Assembly: GCF_000003815.2 (NCBI RefSeq)
Contig: NC_049996.1
Coordinates: forward strand, 8,763,310-8,827,309
Direction of reading: 5' to 3'
Length of the DNA: 64,000 nucleotides
DNA from: Branchiostoma floridae
Taxonomy: Eukaryota; Chordata; Leptocardii; Amphioxiformes; Branchiostomatidae
Shown here: piece after piece, positions 1 through 13,180 of the stretch
How the letters are laid out: each line of letters begins with the position of its first letter
Numbering within the stretch: position 1 is the first letter of the stretch
The notes under the pieces: model-generated
What the model was told of the DNA's origin: nothing
What the model saw: the letters and a program-made list of their open reading frames with translations, nothing else
The model's database searches: none
Program-made: the position numbers and the translations under genes

Positions 1-1000
1 ATTGTGACGTCATGTCCCTATGGGACAGCCATTTTGTGACGACTATTATGGGATGGCAACGTTGTGCGCAGACGCAAAAACATTGCGCCTGCGCACTGGG
101 TAGATGTGAAAATTCCGATAGAAAAAAAGACTAGGAGACACGATCGAGCCGTTTGATGGTTTGGGATATCATTTAGTATATAGAAAAGCACTTACAATCG
201 TTTGTTACTGTCACAAACGTGTTAACATACAGCAGTAGATCACCATGTATATACATTTGTGTAGTTACAGCATCAGTAATGTGGTGATGGGACGCCATTC
301 AATGCGAAACGGTCTACGTAACAACTACATTATCTCGCCCATATGTCTTAATATTGATTCTTTTAGCGACCAAACTTGTCGACAACGCAGCTCCCAGTTC
401 TGGACTTAAACAAAAAGTTCCCATCCGTCTTGTTAACCCAAAAGGCAGGGGACAGAAAACGAAGCATTCACCCAGCAAGGAAGGTAATATAAGGAACTTA
501 ACGCGCGTTTTCAAGTAGATGTAAAGCGGGAAGAAATTTGTCAAGTGTTAGAAATATTAACATGAATGCCCTTAAAGATTTTGGGAGTGTGGGCATAGTT
601 AAGGTAAGTCAATGGGTTACAAAAGTGGATATAAAGGTATGAACATAGATTAGAAGGGGACAGGAAAACTTTCCAACCCCGCTTTATATTGGAAATAGCC
701 CTCACAGCTGTTGTTATATTGGTCAATGCTTTGTTCCCTAAAAAGGGCATCCCCCAAAGGCTACAATTGATAGGCGTGCAATTCTTTAAAAGAATCCGTG
801 TTTTCCTCTGTTGCTGTTTTAATTTATTTCATGGCCGAGTCGGAGCACTTTTCTTGGTGAGAGGGGCCGCATTTTCTCAGATGAACTGAAGAATGTAATA
901 AAGGCATTCCTTCTCTTTTTATACCAAGGTCTGGATCTATTTCATGTTATATATCATGATATATGTAAGTAGTGAGAACATAAATATCTGCATATAGACA

Positions 1001-1127
1001 TACACACACGTACACACACAAATGCACATACGCACACACACACATACGCGCACACACACACACACACAAAGAGACATATATACACTGTTCCGCGGCACAC
1101 ACATGCGCACGCATAAACGCATACATA
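1001..1127. repeat. CA/TG microsatellite
   Basis: An imperfect (CA)n tract with CG and TA interruptions. It explains the Cys/Val-rich minus-strand ORFs over it. Confidence 0.9.
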
Positions 1128-1572
1128 TACAGAAGTGAAAAACAGAAAAAACTGCAAACATTATCACAGTCTTTGAAAGTATAATCATTGCTAAGGTTTG
1201 GTATAGTAAATTATATCATATTGCTTACAAAAACATCTAAGTTAGTGGCCAGGTGGTATCTTGCGTTAGAAATTTCTGAATTATATCAAAGTAACACCCG
1301 TGTCGAAATGCCTGTCTTGTTTAGGGCTTCGTGTCCAACATGTAACACTATTGCTCACTCTTGCTTGTCGACTAAGTATTAAGTGATCTTTAAGTAAGGA
1401 CACTATTTTACAACATATGCAAAGAAACAGCTCCGTAGCGCGGGGATTCTATGAAATTCGGGACACACCTATGTGCCTGTGACCGCGTTCGTCGAAAAAG
1501 TGCGGGCTTTTCCTCGTGACGTCATATTCAAACGACAATGGTGAAAAAAAGGACATGTAGACGTTTGTATCT

Positions 1573-1672
1573 NNNNNNNNNNNNNNNNNNNNNNNNNNNN
1601 NNNNNNNNNNNNNNNNNNNNNNNNNNNNNNNNNNNNNNNNNNNNNNNNNNNNNNNNNNNNNNNNNNNNNNNN
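1573..1672. other. Assembly gap (100 N)
   Basis: A run of exactly 100 N, the conventional placeholder for a gap of unknown size. ORFs that cross it are artefacts. Confidence 0.98.
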
Positions 1673-1685
1673 AGTGTTGCTAAAG

Positions 1686-1919
1686 GTGGTGTCTCACTGC
1701 ACTTGGGGCACCGGTGCGGCACTGCGGGGTTCGAAAGATTGCTCAACGAATTTCCGAGATTACTGAACAAATTTTCTTACATTTTGTGTATTTTGTTGTC
1801 TTCTAAGTCATACTTTTACGTATTACGCAATATCTAGATTATCTTATAATAACACAATATGCCGCAGTGAACGAACCTCGCAGTGCCGCACCGGTGCATC
1901 AAGTGCAGTGAGATACCAC
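1686..1919. mobile_element. Fold-back (inverted-repeat) element
   Basis: About 45-bp arms: the left begins GTGGTGTCTCACTGCACTTG and the right ends with its near complement, CAAGTGCAGTGAGATACCAC. Both arms contain GCACCGGTGC or CACCGGTGC. The inner part resembles sequence at about 55990-56090 (GATTGCTCAACGAAT-like, then GTTGTCTT...CATACTTTTAC), so the element or its core is repeated. The word AGTGTTG occurs on both flanks but not at the exact edges, so a target duplication is not proven. Confidence 0.6.
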
Positions 1920-4180
1920 AGGAAGTGTTGATCACTATGGGAGGTTGTGGCGCTCTTCGCTCTGTCGCCTCCTGTCTTAAGACACAGGTAATCAGTGAGG
2001 AAGTTATTGGTCACTCTACACCAGGTGTGTTGTTTGAAGGTGAAGTTTAGGGAAGTGCGCTTTGTGGTGAAGACCCCCTTAAGCGTTGTCATTCTCTAAC
2101 AACAGCACAAGGAAACAATATCGCTCACAGTTTACGATCTAGATGGTTTCCAATGACCATTCGATTACTGAACCAATTAAGGAGCTGTATACTAAAGGTT
2201 ATGACCAAGAACGTGTTTGCGAAAAGAGATAGTTGCATCGTAATTAAGTTCGTAAAAGGTTATGTCTCTAGCGTGACGTCAAAGTTATATATCAGTCATG
2301 ATGAAATATATATCAATCTACTTGTGCGCAAGAGACCGGAGTCAGCTAACAGATGTGCCCAGTGTATGTGGTAGAGACTGTCATTCTGGTATAGGACTGT
2401 TTAGCCATAGCCGATGCTGTAGGGCTAATATCAATCAGCCCTATACCATGGTCAATACTGACTGAAGAAGGCCATGTATAAGCAAGAAATCTACGACTGA
2501 TTTCGATCCTGGTCCCTCTTTGTGACAAATGGCTGCGGTTTATCAAAGATAGCCTCAGGCGGCGTCCTTCGGTCGTAAACTGTACTCTTCGACCATCTAA
2601 CTCTTCTGGTGTTTTTTCCTGTCTTATTTGGCTAATTTCTAATATTTTTCCAACGACCTATGGAGCCTGGTAGAGGCTAGATCAAATGAGTTCTCAAGGC
2701 TACCTTTCTATAAATAGATCGATTGTAGATTGACCGTAAGGTGATCAAATCGGATTTGTGACCCTTGATTTTATCATTGGAATATGACGCAAGATCCAAA
2801 AGTACGATTCCAAAGACAGATAAACATAACAAGCGTAGAATATCGTTTTTGTCTGTAAAATTCGTTGAGTGATTTGTGAAATTTAAGTCGCTCAGGTTTC
2901 ACTAATGGAAAGGGGTGTAAGGTCGCCATATGACATGCATACCAGGAATGTAATAACTTTATCTGTCGACCTCTATGGTATTTGCTTACCTTTGTGAAGG
3001 ACATTGTTTTCAATATGTTACGCAAAACCAAAACTACATTCTCCGCCAAACGTTTGAACAGAACAAGATGAATTGATACGTAAAACACAGACAGATTTGA
3101 CCATCTTATCTTGTATCGTTTTCTACTGACACAAAGGTTAACACAGGTATGAAAAAGCCACACGGTTTACCTCCCCTGTGTAGACATGTGATTACGACTG
3201 TCAAACTACGTCAGGATGATTGACAGGCAGGACGGACGACAAGCATGGTGCATCGATTTTTTGGGGCTAGTTAGCGCTTAAAATCCAATAGTTTACCGTG
3301 CGAACAAAGGCGACCCCGGGCGCAAATCCTTCGGCACATATTTGTCATTTTTTCTCGAATGCCTCACTTAGTCATTTGATAAGAATTATGATGACTCAAT
3401 CGATTGAGAGCAAAACATGTACAAACGCGTGGGGAAGAGTCAAGAAGGTACCAAGGTCGAAATGTTCGCTGGGCAGAAGCGGTGATGCCACTGAAAACAG
3501 CGCACCATGCGGATATATAGGAAACTGCATACCCATGAGCGTAAAGCTGTTGAGAGAAGTATAACATTGCAGCATTAGTTGTTTTACTTACATGGTTGCC
3601 CTTCCGATGTTGCTGGATGCTGAATTTCAGCAAAACGCCGACAATGTCGTAAGATTCCATGTGATTCCAGGGGAATTCTTCAATCCGAAGAAAATAAGGT
3701 TGGTATCCGAAGTGCGAGTAGTACCGATCCTACGAACAATCGCTACGTCGTCTTCAGTGCAACATCCAAATATCCACATGTACCATAGAACGATGCAGAA
3801 AGTGCTCCGTCTTTTCTAATCTGGAAATCACAAATGTTCACCATGAGATATCAAAAAGGTGTACTGTACAATGTGTGGGCGGAGTTTGGAAGATAAAAAA
3901 AAACTTTACAAAAGGCTCAACATTTGATTTCTACTTTTACAATACCTAAAGCCAAGGGCATATTTCCAAGTCAAGTTTAAGTCCAAGTCAAGTCTAAGGT
4001 CTAGTTTTATACAGAAACAAATAATTAATGTTAAATAGAAGAAATGTAAACAAATTATGCTCATGTCTCACCTTTTTTCGTTTTGTTTGTTACAATGTCT
4101 TTCATATCACACTTTTCGGTCGGACCCCGTTTTGGAAACATGGCCCTATTAGATATGTCTTTTAGAGACTACTTAGATTG

Positions 4181-4380
4181 TCAGTGCCTCTTTCGCAGAC
4201 TTCTAGTAGCGCTGGCTATCATTTTTGGGTAGCGCGCTGATTCGCGATTTTTAACATGGGATAAGCTTCTCTAATGCCTGGAGAGGGAGGTTTGTGGCAT
4301 TAGAGAACTGTAGCCCATATTGAGAGTAGCGAATCAGCACTCACTCCAAAAAGTAGAAGTCTGTGAAGGAAGCCTCCTGA
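4181..4380. mobile_element. Fold-back MITE
   Basis: An imperfect inverted repeat spanning about 200 bp. Outer arms CTTTCGCAGACTTCTA and TAGAAGTCTGTGAAGGAAG pair with mismatches; inner arms TTCTCTAATGCC and GGCATTAGAGAA pair perfectly. The edges are approximate and no clean target duplication was found. Confidence 0.55.
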
Positions 4381-4596
4381 CTGACGCTACATCATATCTC
4401 TGTTGCTAGCGTAGGTTACAGTTTGGAAGACTGTATTGCCCCGCCTTGCAGGTAACGTATCAACCAATAGATATAGTACCAGTCGGGACTTCCGCAACAT
4501 ATTAACTAATACTAATAGATATCGCATCTAGTAATGTAACATACTGTTCATGATACATTTTTGTGACGTAGTCTTTAATAATAGATATGTAATATT

Positions 4597-4659
4597 CAAG
4601 CAGAAGTGAGAGGGAAGTCGCCACGCCTTTGTTTGACTTTCCCTCCCCACTTCTGCTTG
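4597..4659. repeat. 63-bp hairpin
   Basis: Arms CAAGCAGAAGTGAGAGGGAA and TTCCCTCCCCACTTCTGCTTG pair almost fully around a short spacer. No target duplication was seen. Confidence 0.6.
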
Positions 4660-5947
4660 TAGAAGAGGAAGGCAGTTGAGAAATGCGTACTCTACATTCT
4701 AAACATAGTCTCTGCACACTTGTTAACTCATGGAATGTGTCCCTTTCTTCTTGGAATGTTACTTGTTATTCTAATTTGTGTGGTGTTTTCGACTTGATAC
4801 AAAACCAGGATTTAAAGCGCGTGATGTGGGGTTCGTTTGCAAAAGTGTTACCAAGAGTCAGACATTACATATTGAGAGTCAACCACTTCTTGCACACACC
4901 AATAGCACTCTTTCTCCTCTCCTTTGTTATATTTTGGCTTTCTCTGCTTGTCTTCCCTTTAAATTGCAAATTGATCTGTCTTTCTTCCTCACAATACAGT
5001 ATCTTACAATTCGCTAGTAGATACTTCCTCTGCAAAAGAAACCTGTACTTCGGTACCCAATGGATCCTTAGTGGTAACAATCCTTGTGTTGCGTGCCATT
5101 TACTTGGTCACGCATCCGTGTCAGTTAACATTAAAATTATCTCGCGAGCATCGCAATCTAGAAGTTACTCTGAATAAAAGAATATACATGTATCTCACAA
5201 AAATTCATAAACGTGGCGAAATTGTCATTCAAACACAAGTCAGTTCATTCATTCATTCCTTCTACGAAAGTTTCCAATATGACATTCCCACAAATTCTTG
5301 CCGCCCCAAAAAACTATAACTACTGGAAACCCCTTGTTTGTTGGACCTTAACTATTGACAGCATCCGTACATGTAGTAAACAAAGGAAAAAGTCATCGAC
5401 ATATTCTCACCTGTGCCTTGTTTGAAGTACAGAAACCTTGAATCTCTGCTGGCCACATTTTGCTACCTTCCCGCCACAGTGTTATCTTCCAAGTGTAAGC
5501 CGTTACGGAAACGTTTCCCGTATATATACCCACAGGGTGGTCCTTTTCTAGGGAGTTACAGCAGAAAACACATTCCTAACACTACACCGCGACCGCACGA
5601 ACCTCTGTCTCCCACGTAAACAAAGGCATCAGACCTGCCAAAAAAGTGCTACACACGGAGGAAAACATCGTTATAAATGAGTGGCTGTGCTTGGGGAGGG
5701 GCACGCTCCGTTTCGCCGTTACTATGGAGACGGTATGCACGATGCAGGTGCAATGTGTAGTTTTCCACAAAGACCAGGTGTTTTCTATACTTAAGGTGGC
5801 TGACAGAAATTGTCGCTGCCGAAAGTTGAAGGACGCGATACAAATTTCACTAACAACTTCTTCCATGCGAAAATTGTCAAGAGATATTTTCGTATTTGTT
5901 TCGCACAGTGTATCTTCTGCCCTGCTTTAGTCGACTGCTACGTTTGA

Positions 5948-5970
5948 CAAGGATGTTTTTAACCTCCTTG
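5948..5970. mobile_element. Ultra-short palindromic insert (decayed)
   Basis: 23 bp, CAAGGATG...ACCTCCTTG. Flanks CGTTTGA (5941-5947) and ATTTTGA (5971-5977) agree at 5 of 7 positions, consistent with an old 7-bp target duplication. Confidence 0.5.
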
Positions 5971-6012
5971 ATTTTGAAATTGTCGGCAGAAACAGTGGGT
6001 ATAGAAATAGTA

Positions 6013-6252
6013 TCGTGTTGTAATGCAGTGTAGTGTAGTGTAAAGTAGTGCAGTGTAGTGTTGTTCAGTGAAGAGGTAGTTAAGTGCAGTACAGTGTGTA
6101 GTGCAAGTAAAGTAGTGTAGTGTAGTGTAGTGCAGTGTAAAGTTAAGTAGAGTAGTAAAGTGCATTGTAGTGTAAAGTAGCGTAGTGTAGTGTGTAGTGT
6201 GAAATAAATTAGTGTACTGAAGTGTAGTGTAGTGTAGTGTAGTTCAGTGTAG
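6013..6252. repeat. AGTGT pentamer array
   Basis: Degenerate tandem repeat of a TGTAG/AGTGT pentamer, about 240 bp. It generates the Tyr/Leu/His/Thr-rich minus-strand ORFs across it. Confidence 0.9.
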
Positions 6253-7837
6253 TAAACGTAATAAACGGGGACACGGAATAAAGGTCCGCAAAAAAAGTGT
6301 ATAGTAATGCTATAAGCGAAGGACAGGGCCTGTAAGATTTCCTGTGCCCTTGCCCTGAACCCGTTCTTCAAGGATCCTCCCATGATGCCCTGGGGTTGGG
6401 TTCTTCCCTTACTAATTACTAGTATACATACAAGGCAACAGTCACAGTCTACAGGGCAGTATTTTATATGGTTGACACCATAGGTGATTTATAGTGCTTT
6501 CGTTATCATCGTCATATATAATATCAAAATTGAAAAGCAGTGCTGACCTGACTTTGATACGATAGGGGTCGCTTTTTCACTGCCTGGACTTCTGTAGGTA
6601 AATGCATTAAAATCGTGTCTATTAATTTTGATGTTGCACACTTTGTAATCTTAAGATACGTAACTTCAGGCTTTAATAGGTGCCGTGGCCCCTCAGACTT
6701 TCATCGTAGACAGGTTAACGCCCTAGTTAGCAATCAGAAGGATACCATGATGCTTTGCGCAGCAGAGTTTTGGCGGGAGGTTCAAAATGGCGGACTTGAC
6801 AACATTGTCGATCAGGACTCTTCATATTAACATAGTGAGAAGTACACGACACGTAAATGCGACAACTAGTCGGATTGGGTAAGTAGTTTTCCTCAGTTTT
6901 GAGTCTCAATGACCGTAGGTGTTGATGAAAAAAAGCATGTCTTCCACCACAATTGTGTAGCTTGTTGAATTTTGTGGTAAACGCAGGTGGAAGTCACGTT
7001 CATTTACAACTGTATCAAGAAGCAAGAAGAGGTTAACCTGCTTTGAAGCACTAATTCCTGCGGTATCAAAGTCAGACATGAAAGTCACATATCACGTGTC
7101 GCTCAAAGTTGGAAAAGTTGGCCTCTTGGCTTTATGACGAGAGGTGGCCTGGCTGTGACCCGGGGATTAACATAGTGTTCTGCTGGTTTCCTTCGCTACC
7201 AACCTACAGGCACGCTATAAGGCCACACTGACTAACTATTATGGATAGCATCCTCTAGAGACCCCAAAACTAATGTGCGAGGGCGAAAAAAAAGAAAAAT
7301 CCAGCAAAACAATGCAGCTTAACCACAGGACTAGACATCCAGTCCATTCTTTCCCAGCTTTGGTTTGTCTTAATGTTTGCATCCAGCAAGCCTATATGAG
7401 AAAGGCATCGCAATTTCAACAATGTTTTTATTTCCATTCTTTTATCAAGGAGGGAACAAGGGCGCTGTGGTCCCATGCCCCGACCATGAGTGGATGTCAT
7501 CCATAAAACTAAGCCAGTGTGGCCTAAAGTATGCGTGACAAACTAGCCCGTTAAGAACCAATGGGAAGCCTCAATGGTCGATCATGGCGTTATTTCTACG
7601 TGACTGGTCCTCTATACAGAGTTAGAGACCCCATGCAGTGCCCCCTAGTAAATACGCCTTTACAGAACGCACGAGCATATATCTTGGCTCTAACGACGTG
7701 TCACGTTGAGAGTTGCTCCATTTGGTAGTTACTATCTACACAAGATATCTTCTGTGATAACGATAATGGACAAGACATTGATATGTTTCATGCCTATTAT
7801 CGTACATAGTAGATAATGGGTATGGGTCACTATGGGA

Positions 7838-8502
7838 NNNNNNNNNNNNNNNNNNNNNNNNNNNNNNNNNNNNNNNNNNNNNNNNNNNNNNNNNNNNNNN
7901 NNNNNNNNNNNNNNNNNNNNNNNNNNNNNNNNNNNNNNNNNNNNNNNNNNNNNNNNNNNNNNNNNNNNNNNNNNNNNNNNNNNNNNNNNNNNNNNNNNNN
8001 NNNNNNNNNNNNNNNNNNNNNNNNNNNNNNNNNNNNNNNNNNNNNNNNNNNNNNNNNNNNNNNNNNNNNNNNNNNNNNNNNNNNNNNNNNNNNNNNNNNN
8101 NNNNNNNNNNNNNNNNNNNNNNNNNNNNNNNNNNNNNNNNNNNNNNNNNNNNNNNNNNNNNNNNNNNNNNNNNNNNNNNNNNNNNNNNNNNNNNNNNNNN
8201 NNNNNNNNNNNNNNNNNNNNNNNNNNNNNNNNNNNNNNNNNNNNNNNNNNNNNNNNNNNNNNNNNNNNNNNNNNNNNNNNNNNNNNNNNNNNNNNNNNNN
8301 NNNNNNNNNNNNNNNNNNNNNNNNNNNNNNNNNNNNNNNNNNNNNNNNNNNNNNNNNNNNNNNNNNNNNNNNNNNNNNNNNNNNNNNNNNNNNNNNNNNN
8401 NNNNNNNNNNNNNNNNNNNNNNNNNNNNNNNNNNNNNNNNNNNNNNNNNNNNNNNNNNNNNNNNNNNNNNNNNNNNNNNNNNNNNNNNNNNNNNNNNNNN
8501 NN
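7838..8502. other. Assembly gap (665 N)
   Basis: A run of 665 N. Its non-round length suggests a size estimated from read pairs or an alignment. The very long ORFs across it are artefacts. Confidence 0.98.
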
Positions 8503-10523
8503 TGCAATCAGCCCGAAGCTAAACATTTCTGTCCGGAAAGAGTTCGTGACGCAGGTTTGACAATAACAACATAAGTATGTCCACGTTGTGACCATTATCA
8601 TTACCAGATAGATAAAGACATTTTCTACATTCTCTACGTTATAGTATCTATGTATCCCCTGGCAGTACTACAAGCCTTTGGGTATAAGTTTGCAAATTTA
8701 ATTATTATTCTCCCAGTTGCAAGATAGCCTGAGCTCTCTCGCTTTTCTTTCGGGACAACACGACTCAAATTTTTAGATCCAATCCTATCTGGCCTCTCTT
8801 TTCCCTCTCGCAAACACGCTGAAAAGTTCTCAGCAGTTTGTTCCTGGTAGTGACAGATTTTATCTGCGTGTCGGAATGGGACTGGCACCGCCATTGTGAC
8901 CGGGAGATGTTTGCCTCCTTATTCCAGCCACTCCAATTTTACACGGCTCATTTTGGCGGCTCGTCGCTCGTGGTGTTCTTTGTGGGTTTGTCTCCGCACG
9001 AAGGGGAGCCTCTCGACGTTTTGACTTGGAAATAGCTGGGAACTTCTTAGGAGGAAAATAAGACATTTTAGAGACATCTCTAACTCGGCACTGATGGTAG
9101 ATTTTCTACACAAGAATCATCTGTAATATGACCATCATTCGCGGTCCATCATTGGATCTTCAGATAGTTTTTCAAAGTCTTTGGTTTCGTTTTTGAGAAC
9201 TTTTTAAGGCATGATCAACTTTAATCGTTAATTGGTCGTTGTGAATAAACGTTTGCGTCATGTTTGAGTATTTCCAATAATTGCTGCACGAAATTTTAAA
9301 CTTCTAACACGCTATACTTGAAGGTGGTCATGAGAGACCATAGAAAAGCGCATCGCCATATTTTGTAAAAAAAATCGTTCTTCAAACTTTAAAGATTGAC
9401 GAGGCAAGAAAACCAAGATGACACCGTGATTGAAAGCTCAAGTTGCTTGTCTCCATTCTGTACAAATCTCCCTCGTCACGGGTCATCTGAGGTCAGCACC
9501 TTGCGCTTGCCCCTGTTTACGACATTCCTGCTGTCCCGGACCGTCCAGTCGCATTACTATCGGTTCCTGGCAATGTCGCGAACATAATACACGCCCCCCT
9601 CCCCCATACTATCAAACTCTGCGAATGTAATACTAGTATAAACCTGCCCAAGAAGACCACTCAGGGGGACCGGTAAGATCTGGTCTATGTGGGAAGGTGG
9701 TCACTATAAACAGGGTCCTAATGATTGTGTCAATGGGAGAAGTTCAATGTACCACCAAAAAGTGGTCACATTGGCCAGGTAATCATTATATAGAGGTGGT
9801 CACTTGTCCAGGTTTAACTGCAATTGCATACAGGAGTCAAATTCTGCTTAAGTGCTTTTCTCGCAGCGATGACAGCATTTATTAATCAATACGCGAGCAA
9901 GTTATAATTTCAATTCCTTCTAATATTGGAGGCAATTCTAGATACTACAAATACAACTGATATACCTGCATACATTGTCGTAAGTAAGTATACCCCCTCC
10001 CCCATGACATCAAGGTCTGTAAACCAATCAACTGTATAATTGCACAAGGCCAATTCATCTTAACTTCAACAGACTGGGGTCTTTGTAATACTTTCCGTGA
10101 ATAGTATCATTTCTTCCTCAATATACTAGGGTGTTAAAATTTCAATTCCTTTAAAAAGTTTTGGAGTCTATGTACTAGTATGTAGACATGAATACTCATG
10201 ATTACAACTGAGTGGTAAATTTGCAGACAGTTTTCGCCTTTTCGGTACTAAATTATACTATTTGAAAACCCACAGTCTTGGAGTGTCACGACGCTTCAGT
10301 AATAACAGTGTAGTCCAAAGTCAGGACTTAAGTGTCCACGCTTTGACTAGTGTATACTGTGTTAACATGGCCAGTCTAACGTAGTACATCGTGCATGAAA
10401 ATACTTGGAGCTTACAGGATTTGCAAGATCAATTCTGATGACTTCATTTTGGGTATAAATACGTGGTGTGTATTGAGGATTGCGTGAGAGTCGCAGGGAT
10501 TTTTTGTATCTGGAAACATGTTT

Positions 10524-13180
10524 AGTGACGCTGCCAGACTTAACGCCGAACAATGCGCACAATAACGTGCTATTTTTACCGAAGATGATTCCCTTGACTC
10601 AGAGGCACTAGGTGTTCAAAGCTAATGATGTCACTCTAAGCTTTCAGTCTTGACATTAATGGTTAGAACTTGTACAGTGAGCGAGTCTATTCGCAACAGT
10701 CCACTGCGTCGCATAGAATATCAAAGCAGATCTTTGGGACTTTTGTAAAGAATCACTCAAGTTTGTAAAGTTACAAATTTACTGGGAGATTTGAGTCAGG
10801 CAATTGATATATTACACAGAAAGTCAAATGACGCATTTAGACTTAACACCGGACAATGCGCACAATAACGTGCTATTTCTACTGAAGATGATTCCCTTGA
10901 CTCAGGCGCACGAGGCGTTCAAAGCTGATGATATGACTTAAGACGCTCTAAAAAGGACAGTCTTGACATTAATGGTTAGAACTTGTACAGAGAGCGAGTC
11001 TATTCGCAACAGTCCACTGTGTCCCATAGAATATCAAAGCAGATCTTTCGGCCTTTTGACTGTGAAGAATCACTCATCCCATGTTAACTATTTTTAAAAT
11101 TACAAATTTACTGGGAGATTTAAGTGAGTCAATGGATACGTTGTACATAAAAGTGCACTCACTGACGCTACCAGACTTACGCCGAACAATGCGCACAATA
11201 ACCTGCTATTTTTACTGAGGATGATTCCCCTACCCCAGGGTCACGAAGCGTTCAAAGCTAATGATGTTTTCTAAAGGACGGTCTTGACATTGATAGTTAC
11301 AACTTTCACAGCTACAGTGAGAACGTCTATTCGTACCAGTGCGTTGCATTGAACTTCTAAGCAGATCTTTCGGCATCTTGTGAAGAATCACTCATCTCAT
11401 GTTTGTAAATTAAAGTTACAAATTTACTGGGAGATTTAACATCATTTAAGTGAGTCAATGGATACGTTGCATAGAAAAGTACACTTATGCCAACCGACAT
11501 ACGCCGAACAATGCGCACAATAACGTGCTACATATCCTGAAAATTCCCTTGACCCATGCTCACGAGGAGTTCAAAGCTGATGATGTGACTTAAGATACTT
11601 TCAAAAAGACGGTCGGTCTTGACATTAATAGTTAGAACTTCTACAGCTACAATGAGCACGTCTATTAGTACCAGTACATTGCGTTGCATAGAAAATGTAA
11701 GCATGTCTTTCAGCCTTTGTGAAGAATCACTCATGTTTGTACTGTTACAAATTTGCTGGGAGATTTAACCGTTATTTAAGCGAGTTAAAGGATACGTTGT
11801 ATAGAACAGTACACTTATGCTACCAGACATACGCCTAACAATGCGCACAATGAAGTGCTATGTACTGAAGATGATTCCCTCGACCCATGGTCACGAGCCG
11901 TTCAAAGCCAATGATATGACTTAAGATGCTTTCAAAGGGACAGTTTTGGCGGTAGAACTTGCACAGCAAGTACGTCTATTCAAGGACGTCCTTGGTCTAT
12001 TCATAACACTGCATGGCGTAGAAAATCAAAGCAGATCTTTCAACCTTTTGTGAAGAATCACTCGTGTTTGGGCAAATTTACTGGGAGATTTAAGAAAATG
12101 TGTGGAGTGATTCAAGATTCGTTACAAGAAAAGTGCGTTTTGTGACGCTATTAGACAATGCGCACAATAACGTGCTATCTTTACTTAAGATGATTCGCCT
12201 GACTCAGGGAACGAGGCGTTCAAAGCTGATGATGTGACTTTTTCAAAAGGACAGTCTTGACATTAGATCTTGCACATAGAGCGAGTCTGTTTGTAACAGT
12301 CCATTTTTTTTTCTATTTGCTTTTGGACAGACGAGGACTATGTGGCACTGCACTCAAGTTTTGTAACTTATATTAACAATGCCACATACACGGTACAGAC
12401 AGAAGGAAAGCCGTGTAAAGTGCCTTTCCCAAGGGCACAACGTCGGGGACACAGTGGGAATCGAACTCAGGACCCATAGATTCCGAGCCGAAAGCTCTAC
12501 CAGTTGCGTAGCAATGAAAATCACACAGATCTCTCAGCCTTTTGTGAAGAATCGCCAGACTGGAATCGCTCGTGTTTGTGCAAATGTTTTTGGAGATTTA
12601 AGAATATGTGTGGAGTGATTCAAGGCACACGTTACAAGAAAAGTGCATTTGGATGACGCTATCAGACTTACGCCGAACAATGCGCACAATATTTAGCGTG
12701 CTAGTTTGTACTGAAGATGATCCCCTGACTCAGAGCACGAGACGTTCAAAACCAATGACATGACTTAAGGTGCTTCCAAAAGGACAGTCCTGACATTAGA
12801 ACTCTCACAGTTCTCGCAACAGTCCATTGCATAGCTTAGAAATTCAAAGCAGATCTTTCGGCCTTTTGTTAAGAATCACTCGTGTTTGTACAAATTTACT
12901 TGGAGATTTAAGAAAATGATTCAGAGTTACGTGCACTACGTGCACTGACTCAGAGTTGCGTGCGTATGGCAGACTTTCAAGCTAATCTGATACGACGTTG
13001 AATGCTTTCAAACGGACAGTTTTGACATTGTTCTAAATTTGCACTGGCACTACAAGTAACTTTTTTCTTAACGGCCCTCACATGATTACTGAGCTCAGAG
13101 AATGTCTCGTTTTTGTGTGTGTGAAGAATTACTCATGATTGTACAAATCAACGTTTACAGATATACAGAAAATGTGATGA
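10524..13180. repeat. Satellite of ~320-bp units downstream of Wnt1
   Basis: The anchor CAATGCGCAC recurs at 10551, 10854, 11187, 11509, 11839, 12156 and 12678, giving spacings of 303, 333, 322, 330, 317 and 522. The long interval contains a SINE. Each unit also carries TTGACATTA, CAAAGCAGATCTTTC, GTGAAGAATCACTC and AAATTTACTGGGAGATTTAA in the same order. A degenerate eighth unit fades out after about 12.95 kb. No ORF is conserved from unit to unit. Confidence 0.92.
12304..12504 (-). mobile_element. tRNA-derived SINE inserted in the satellite
   Basis: Minus-strand element with RNA polymerase III boxes: A-box-like CTGGTAGAGC (12503-12494) and B-box GAGTTCGATTC (12468-12458). A non-tRNA body with GTGCCCTTGGGAAAGGCACT follows, and it ends in an A-rich tail (plus-strand run of T from 12304). 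It splits a satellite unit, whose left part stops at AACAGTCCA and whose right part resumes at TGCGTAGCAATG. A clear target duplication was not identified. Confidence 0.8.

Larger units (their letters stand above)
1..10523. other. Non-genic left flank
   Basis: No ORF here looks like a conserved protein. The stretch holds two N gaps, a CA microsatellite, an AGTGT pentamer array, fold-back elements at 1686-1919, 4181-4380 and 4597-4659, and a decayed ultra-short palindrome at 5948-5970. Several GTGGTCAC motifs recur near 9697-9803. Nothing else was recognised. No Wnt9 exon was seen. Confidence 0.5.

Noticed and set aside
3961-4000. CAAGTCAAGT-like words
   Set aside because: Too short and degenerate to call a repeat family.
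4683-5177. 164-codon plus-strand ORF with a hydrophobic stretch
   Set aside because: Rich in Ser, Leu, Cys and Phe as expected of chance ORFs, no family resemblance, and no supporting splice or promoter context.
5877-6383. 168-codon minus-strand ORF rich in Tyr, Leu, His and Thr
   Set aside because: It is the translation of the AGTGT pentamer array.
7732-8601. Very long ORFs on both strands
   Set aside because: They are read through a 665-base run of N and have no real sequence.
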